Source of the DNA: an uncultured Clostridia bacterium
Lineage (GTDB): Bacteria > Bacillota > Clostridia > Oscillospirales > Ruminococcaceae
Assembly (NCBI GenBank): GCA_947165805.1
Contig: CAMVBT010000075.1
Location: forward strand, 1-9,552
Length of the DNA stretch: 9,552 nucleotides
Reading direction: 5' to 3'
Part shown: positions 7,350 through 9,552 of the stretch, in pieces
How positions within the stretch are numbered: position 1 is the first letter of the stretch
How the letters are laid out: each line of letters opens with the position of its first letter
Notes under the pieces: generated by a model
Seen by the model: the letters and a program-made list of their open reading frames with translations, nothing else
What the model was told of the DNA's origin: nothing
Database searches by the model: none
Translations under genes and position numbers: made by a program

Positions 7350-7404
7350 GGTCGCTCCGCTTGAGTTTTGTCGCTTACGCTCGAGAGGTCGCTCCGCTCG
7401 AGAC
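7341..7404 (+). repeat. Degenerate tandem repeat, period 18-19 bp
   Basis: Three units starting with GTCGCT lie head to tail: GTCGCTCCGCTTGAG (7351-7365, then TTTT), GTCGCTTACGCTCGAGA (7370-7386) and GTCGCTCCGCTCGAGA (7388-7403). A shortened unit, GTCGTTTGAG (7341-7350), precedes them and contains the rimO stop codon. Reverse-complement copies of the first two units recur at 7697-7711 and 7724-7740. Confidence 0.85.
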
Positions 7405-7411
7405 TGGGGGA

Positions 7412-7431
7412 AACTTTTTTGAAAAAAAGTT
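7412..7431. repeat. AT-rich hairpin at left side of the repeat element
   Basis: AACTTTTTT (7412-7420) and AAAAAAGTT (7423-7431) form a 9-bp perfect inverted repeat around GA. A GGGGG precedes it (7406-7410). It is the left counterpart of the hairpin at 7662-7683. The near-zero loop makes it a better cruciform or long-range pairing partner than a classical terminator. Confidence 0.6.
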
Positions 7432-7544
7432 GTCTGTCGGTCAGCCCCTCTGGCTCCTTCGTCGCCACCTCCCCGCTAACGGGGAGACCACCCCAGACCC
7501 CCTTCAAAAAACTTTCAACCGCTACGCTATTAAACTCAAAAGAA

Positions 7545-7583
7545 ATCTGCTCCTTTTGGCAGTCAAAAGGAGCAGATATTTTT
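7545..7583. terminator. Bidirectional Rho-independent terminator shared by rimO and ribU
   Basis: ATCTGCTCCTTTTG (7545-7558) pairs perfectly with CAAAAGGAGCAGAT (7564-7577), a 14-bp stem with a 5-nt loop. ATTTTTGTTATTTT follows on the plus strand; on the minus strand the stem is followed by TTCTTTT. Both converging transcription units can therefore end here, about 195 nt beyond rimO and about 160 nt beyond ribU. Confidence 0.88.
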
Positions 7584-7661
7584 GTTATTTTAGTATCTTT
7601 TACCCTCAAAAGTGGTACTACTTAACGAATTTGCAAGGCGAAGCGTTTGAAAAGTTTTTGC

Positions 7662-7683
7662 CCAGCTTTTTTCAAAAAGCTGG
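7662..7683. repeat. Perfect hairpin at right side of the repeat element
   Basis: CCAGCTTTTT (7662-7671) and AAAAAGCTGG (7674-7683) form a 10-bp perfect inverted repeat with a 2-nt centre. It resembles the left hairpin in its T-run/A-run core but has different flanking bases. Confidence 0.7.
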
Positions 7684-7739
7684 CCGCCGGAGGCAACTCA
7701 AGCGGAGCGACTCTTGTTCCCGTTCTCGAGCGTTAGCGA

Positions 7740-8372
7740 CTACTCGCTTTTTCTGATCGCTTTGGAGAGGGGTTTATAGACAAAGAACACTATCATTGAG
7801 TCGAGCAGGAACTTGACGAAAGTGAACGGTGCGTTGAACCATATCAGCGCGTCCCAGAGCGAACCGACGCCGCCGTTGAGCTCTCTGTACATTCCGATTA
7901 TTGCGTCTATCGGGAGATGATAGGCCTCCTGATAGAACGGGTAGGTGATGAAGTAATTTATAAAGATGCTCACAACTGCGGTAATGAGCGAGCCGACTGC
8001 CATAGCTGCCGCTGCCATGCCCTTTGAGGGCTTTATCTTGTAGATAAGCCATGACGGTATCACCATTACCGCGCCCAGCAGGAAGTTGCAGAGCTCCCCA
8101 ACTCCCGCGGACTGCGACACCGCTATGTGTATCACATTTTTAAGCAGACACACCAGCACTCCGGACACCGGCGACACAAGGAACGCCGCAAGTATAGCGG
8201 GCAGATCGGAAAAGTCGAACTTCACGAATGCAGGAATGAACATCGGTACGGGAAATTCGAGATATTGCAGCACCACGGCTATTGCCGTGAGTATCGCTGT
8301 TATCGTGATGAATTTGGTATTGCTTATGTTTTTTCTGTCTGTCGTTCTGATCGTTTTTGCTGCTGTTGACAT
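7740..8372 (-). CDS. ribU: Riboflavin ECF transporter S component RibU
   Basis: RibU is the membrane substrate-binding subunit of the energy-coupling-factor riboflavin importer; it works with EcfT and two EcfA ATPases encoded elsewhere. The 210-residue length fits. It is mostly hydrophobic with about six predicted helices (roughly 21-38, 44-72, 76-88, 92-112, 116-145 and 178-200). The RibU signature KFDFSDLPAILAAF (51-64) and LLKNVIHI (76-83) are present. The frame is open for 60 more codons, to 8552, but those would translate the riboswitch itself. The ATG at 8372 is chosen because AAAGGAG (8386-8380) lies 7 nt upstream. An FMN riboswitch and terminator precede it, which independently supports riboflavin as substrate. 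The TAG stop is inside the terminal unit of the repeat element. Confidence 0.94.
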   Translation of the reverse strand: MSTAAKTIRTTDRKNISNTKFITITAILTAIAVVLQYLEFPVPMFIPAFVKFDFSDLPAILAAFLVSPVSGVLVCLLKNVIHIAVSQSAGVGELCNFLLGAVMVIPSWLIYKIKPSKGMAAAAMAVGSLITAVVSIFINYFITYPFYQEAYHLPIDAIIGMYRELNGGVGSLWDALIWFNAPFTFVKFLLDSMIVFFVYKPLSKAIRKSE

Positions 8373-8386
8373 ATTATTGCTCCTTT
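8372..8386 (-). promoter_or_regulatory. ribU ribosome binding site and start
   Basis: AAAGGAG (8386-8380) stands 7 nt before the ATG at 8372 and fixes the ribU start. GGAG can pair with CTCC (8393-8390) six bases upstream, so the site may also be masked in some RNA conformations. Confidence 0.7.
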
Positions 8387-8393
8387 CACGGAG

Positions 8394-8428
8394 AAATAAA
8401 AGAGCCCTTTCGCGCAAGGCAAAAGGGC
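8394..8428 (-). terminator. Rho-independent terminator of the FMN riboswitch
   Basis: On the minus strand GCCCTTTTGC (8428-8419) pairs with GCGAAAGGGC (8413-8404), a 10-bp stem with one G-U wobble and a 5-nt loop (CTTGC), followed by TCTTTTATTT. It lies between the aptamer and the ribU start, as expected for control by premature termination when FMN is bound. Confidence 0.88.
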
Positions 8429-8449
8429 GGTACATATCTGTACGCTTTT

Positions 8450-8589
8450 TTGTTTCTCCCATCCGGACTGTGACCGTCGGTACCGGAATTTCACCGGTTC
8501 GGCTCCCTTTCGGGAGTTCGCGGACTGTCTGAATACCCTGTACAGGCTTCACTTCCGCCGGTGGGGAATCTCACCCCGCCCCAAAACAA
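8450..8589 (-). ncRNA. FMN riboswitch (RFN element)
   Basis: Read on the minus strand, the region shows the RFN consensus in order: GGGGCGGGGTGAGATTCCCC, ACCGGCGG, then AGTCCGCGA, a CTCCC/GGGAG hairpin, ACCGGTGAAATTCCGGT, ACCGACGG and AGTCCGGATGGGAGAAA. The closing P1 helix is TTGTTT (8589-8584) with AAACAA (8455-8450). The variable P3 arm holds CCTGTACAGG (8546-8537). Known FMN riboswitches bind flavin mononucleotide and switch off riboflavin synthesis or uptake genes; this one precedes ribU. A terminator and a sequestered ribosome binding site downstream form the expression platform. Confidence 0.96.
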
Positions 8590-8597
8590 TTATTGAT

Positions 8598-8628
8598 ACT
8601 ATATTTAATTATTATTCCTCGTTGTCGA
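8598..8628 (-). promoter_or_regulatory. Possible ribU promoter overlapping the 3' end of the upstream gene
   Basis: The minus strand carries TATAGT at 8603-8598, which would start RNA near 8591, right at the first base of the riboswitch P1 helix. A TTGACA-like TCGACA (8628-8623) lies 19 nt upstream, inside the neighbouring coding region; this spacing is slightly long. The -10 position is the main support. Confidence 0.4.
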
Positions 8629-9013
8629 GAGCGCTGAGATCAAACTCAAGATCGGCGCCGCAGTTCGGGCACTTGATCTCGCCGTCGGCTATGACATCGA
8701 AATCGGCGGTTATCGTCTCGCCGCAGTCGGGACAGGTGATCTCATAGAGTTCCTCGTCATCGGGAGCTTCGTAATCGTCGTCCTCGTCGTAAACATAGTC
8801 CTCAAGCTCGATAAGATCGTCCTCCACGTCGGAAACGACGTCGGTAAGATCGGCAAGGTCACTGTCGATATCCTCGATATTGAGTGCGATATCGCCGAGA
8901 ACGTCAAGGATCGCCGCAAGGACTTTGCCCTCGTTAGCAGCGGTGTCTATCTTCATGCCCTCGGTAAGTCCCTTGATATAGGAGACCTTTTCGGCAATAG
9001 TCATGTTCTCCAT
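8612..9013 (-). CDS. CD1247-type acidic protein with C-terminal zinc ribbon
   Basis: The 133-residue product resembles the clostridial CD1247 N-terminal domain family. EKVSYIKGLTEGMKID (8-23) starts an N-terminal helical part, followed by a very acidic heptad-like stretch (about 40-88), likely a coiled coil with a flexible acidic tail. The C-terminus has CPDC (94-97) and CPNC (115-118), four cysteines suited to one zinc ion. The biochemical role of the family is unknown to me; zinc binding and protein-protein contact are inferred from the sequence. GGAGGT (9025-9020) lies 6 nt before the ATG at 9013, which fixes the start. efp ends 35 nt upstream, and no promoter or terminator was seen between them, so the two are probably co-transcribed. 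No terminator follows before the FMN riboswitch 22 nt downstream. Confidence 0.85.
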   Translation of the reverse strand: MENMTIAEKVSYIKGLTEGMKIDTAANEGKVLAAILDVLGDIALNIEDIDSDLADLTDVVSDVEDDLIELEDYVYDEDDDYEAPDDEELYEITCPDCGETITADFDVIADGEIKCPNCGADLEFDLSALDNEE

Positions 9014-9048
9014 AATATTACCTCCGTATAATAGTTTTCAGTGAAACG

Positions 9049-9552
9049 TCACTTGTTGGCGCGCTCCATGTATTCGCCTGTTCTGGTATCTATGCGGATA
9101 ACATCGCCGATATCGATGAACAGCGGAACGCGTATCTCTGCGCCTGTTTCGAGAGTTGCGGGCTTGGTTGCGTTTGTTGCGGTGTCGCCCTTGAAGCCGG
9201 GGTCGGTCTGTGTAACTTCGAGCTCAACGAAGTTGGGGGGCTCAACGCCGAATACCTTGCCCTTGTAGGAAAGTACCTTGCAGACCATGTTCTCCTTGAC
9301 GAACTTGAAGTTGTCGCCAACCTCGGAAGCGTTGATCGGCACGTCCTCATAGGTCTCACTGTCCATGAAGTGGTAGAGAGCGCCGTCGGAATAGGTATAT
9401 TCCATATCCTTTCTCTCAACGAAAGCAGTGGGGAACTTGGCTGTCGGGTTGTAGGACTTTTCAACTACCGCGCCGGTGATGACGTTCTTGGTCTTGGTCC
9501 TTACGAAAGCAGCGCCTTTGCCGGGCTTTACGTGCTGGAACTCGACTACCTG
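9049..9552 (-). CDS. efp: Elongation factor P, lacking N-terminus (cut by window edge)
   Basis: EF-P enters the ribosomal E site and relieves stalling at polyproline runs. The frame is open from the window edge (9552) to a TGA at 9049-9051, giving 167 residues; about 18-20 N-terminal residues lie outside. The visible part begins [20 protein letters not shown], and the lysine in PGKG (residue 12 of the fragment) is the position that carries the post-translational modification in many bacteria. The central and C-terminal OB domains follow, ending in [17 protein letters not shown], the classic EF-P terminus. The ATG at 9405 is internal, not the start. It is upstream of, and apparently co-transcribed with, the CD1247-type gene. 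Confidence 0.96.
   Translation of the reverse strand, partial: QVVEFQHVKPGKGAAFVRTKTKNVITGAVVEKSYNPTAKFPTAFVERKDMEYTYSDGALYHFMDSETYEDVPINASEVGDNFKFVKENMVCKVLSYKGKVFGVEPPNFVELEVTQTDPGFKGDTATNATKPATLETGAEIRVPLFIDIGDVIRIDTRTGEYMERANK

Larger units (their letters stand above)
7350..7740. repeat. Composite inverted-repeat element filling the convergent gap
   Basis: No gene is supported in this 390-bp stretch. GTCGCTCCGCTTGAG at 7351-7365 has an exact inverted copy at 7697-7711; GTCGCTTACGCTCGAGA at 7370-7386 has an inverted copy with one mismatch at 7724-7740. The two inverted units occur in the order A'-B', so the element is not a simple end-to-end palindrome. Inside are several smaller hairpins: 7412-7431 (AACTTTTTT arm), CTCCCC/GGGGAG at 7469-7486, a central terminator at 7545-7577 and 7662-7683. 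TTCAAAAAACTTT (7503-7515) is a one-mismatch inverted copy of 7411-7423. The left end touches the rimO stop and the right end overlaps the ribU stop. It has the look of a dispersed, non-coding repeat family (MITE- or REP-like), but only one copy is visible, there is no transposase, and no clear target-site duplication was found. Confidence 0.65.

Noticed and set aside
7341..7404. CRISPR-like array
   Set aside because: Only three short units with almost no spacers, in degenerate copies, and no cas genes in the window.
7346..7756. Open frame of 136 codons across the intergenic repeat
   Set aside because: It reads through the inverted repeats and the central terminator and overlaps the ribU 3' end. 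It has no ribosome binding site, and its composition follows the repeats.
8373..8552. 60-residue N-terminal extension of RibU
   Set aside because: It would translate the FMN aptamer and terminator. The ATG at 8372 has its own ribosome binding site, and the family length fits 210 aa.

Overview
The window looks like chromosomal DNA from an anaerobic, spore-forming Firmicute of the Clostridia, probably a GC-rich gut Oscillospiraceae/Ruminococcaceae lineage. The evidence is a SpoIIQ-like M23 peptidase gene, strong purine-rich ribosome binding sites, heavy use of ATA for isoleucine in GC-rich coding DNA, an FMN riboswitch in front of an ECF-type riboflavin transporter (RibU), and an efp gene followed by a clostridial CD1247-type zinc-ribbon gene. 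The genus cannot be fixed from the sequence alone.

Layout. At the left edge (1-406, minus strand) is the N-terminal part of a SpoIIQ-like membrane M23 peptidase. It runs divergently from a six-gene plus-strand cluster. The 161-bp gap between them holds a vegetative promoter pointing right and a sequence matching the forespore sigma-F consensus pointing left. The cluster (568-7349) encodes a fusion of two complete M42 aminopeptidase domains, a GNAT acetyltransferase with a long N-terminal region, a small lipoprotein, a PLP-dependent enzyme of the methionine gamma-lyase/aluminium-resistance family, a Nudix hydrolase with an extra N-terminal region, and RimO. Gaps are 1 to 77 nt and no internal terminator was found, so it probably forms one operon.

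From 7350 to 7739 there is no gene. The whole gap between two converging genes is filled by a hairpin-rich composite repeat. Its ends carry inverted copies of a GTCGCTCCGCTTGAG-like unit that run into the stop codons of both flanking genes, and its centre is a strong bidirectional terminator. It looks like a repeat family, possibly MITE- or REP-like, that serves as the shared 3' end.

The right part (7740-9552, minus strand) holds ribU behind an FMN riboswitch with a Rho-independent terminator, then (upstream in transcription order) a CD1247-type protein and elongation factor P (efp, cut by the window edge). efp and the CD1247-type gene look co-transcribed, and no terminator separates them from the riboswitch.

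Most of the content is housekeeping or peptide/amino-acid metabolism. No clearly new multi-gene system was recognised. The features most worth a second look are the double-M42 fusion, the composite repeat built into both stop codons, and the sigma-F-like promoter.
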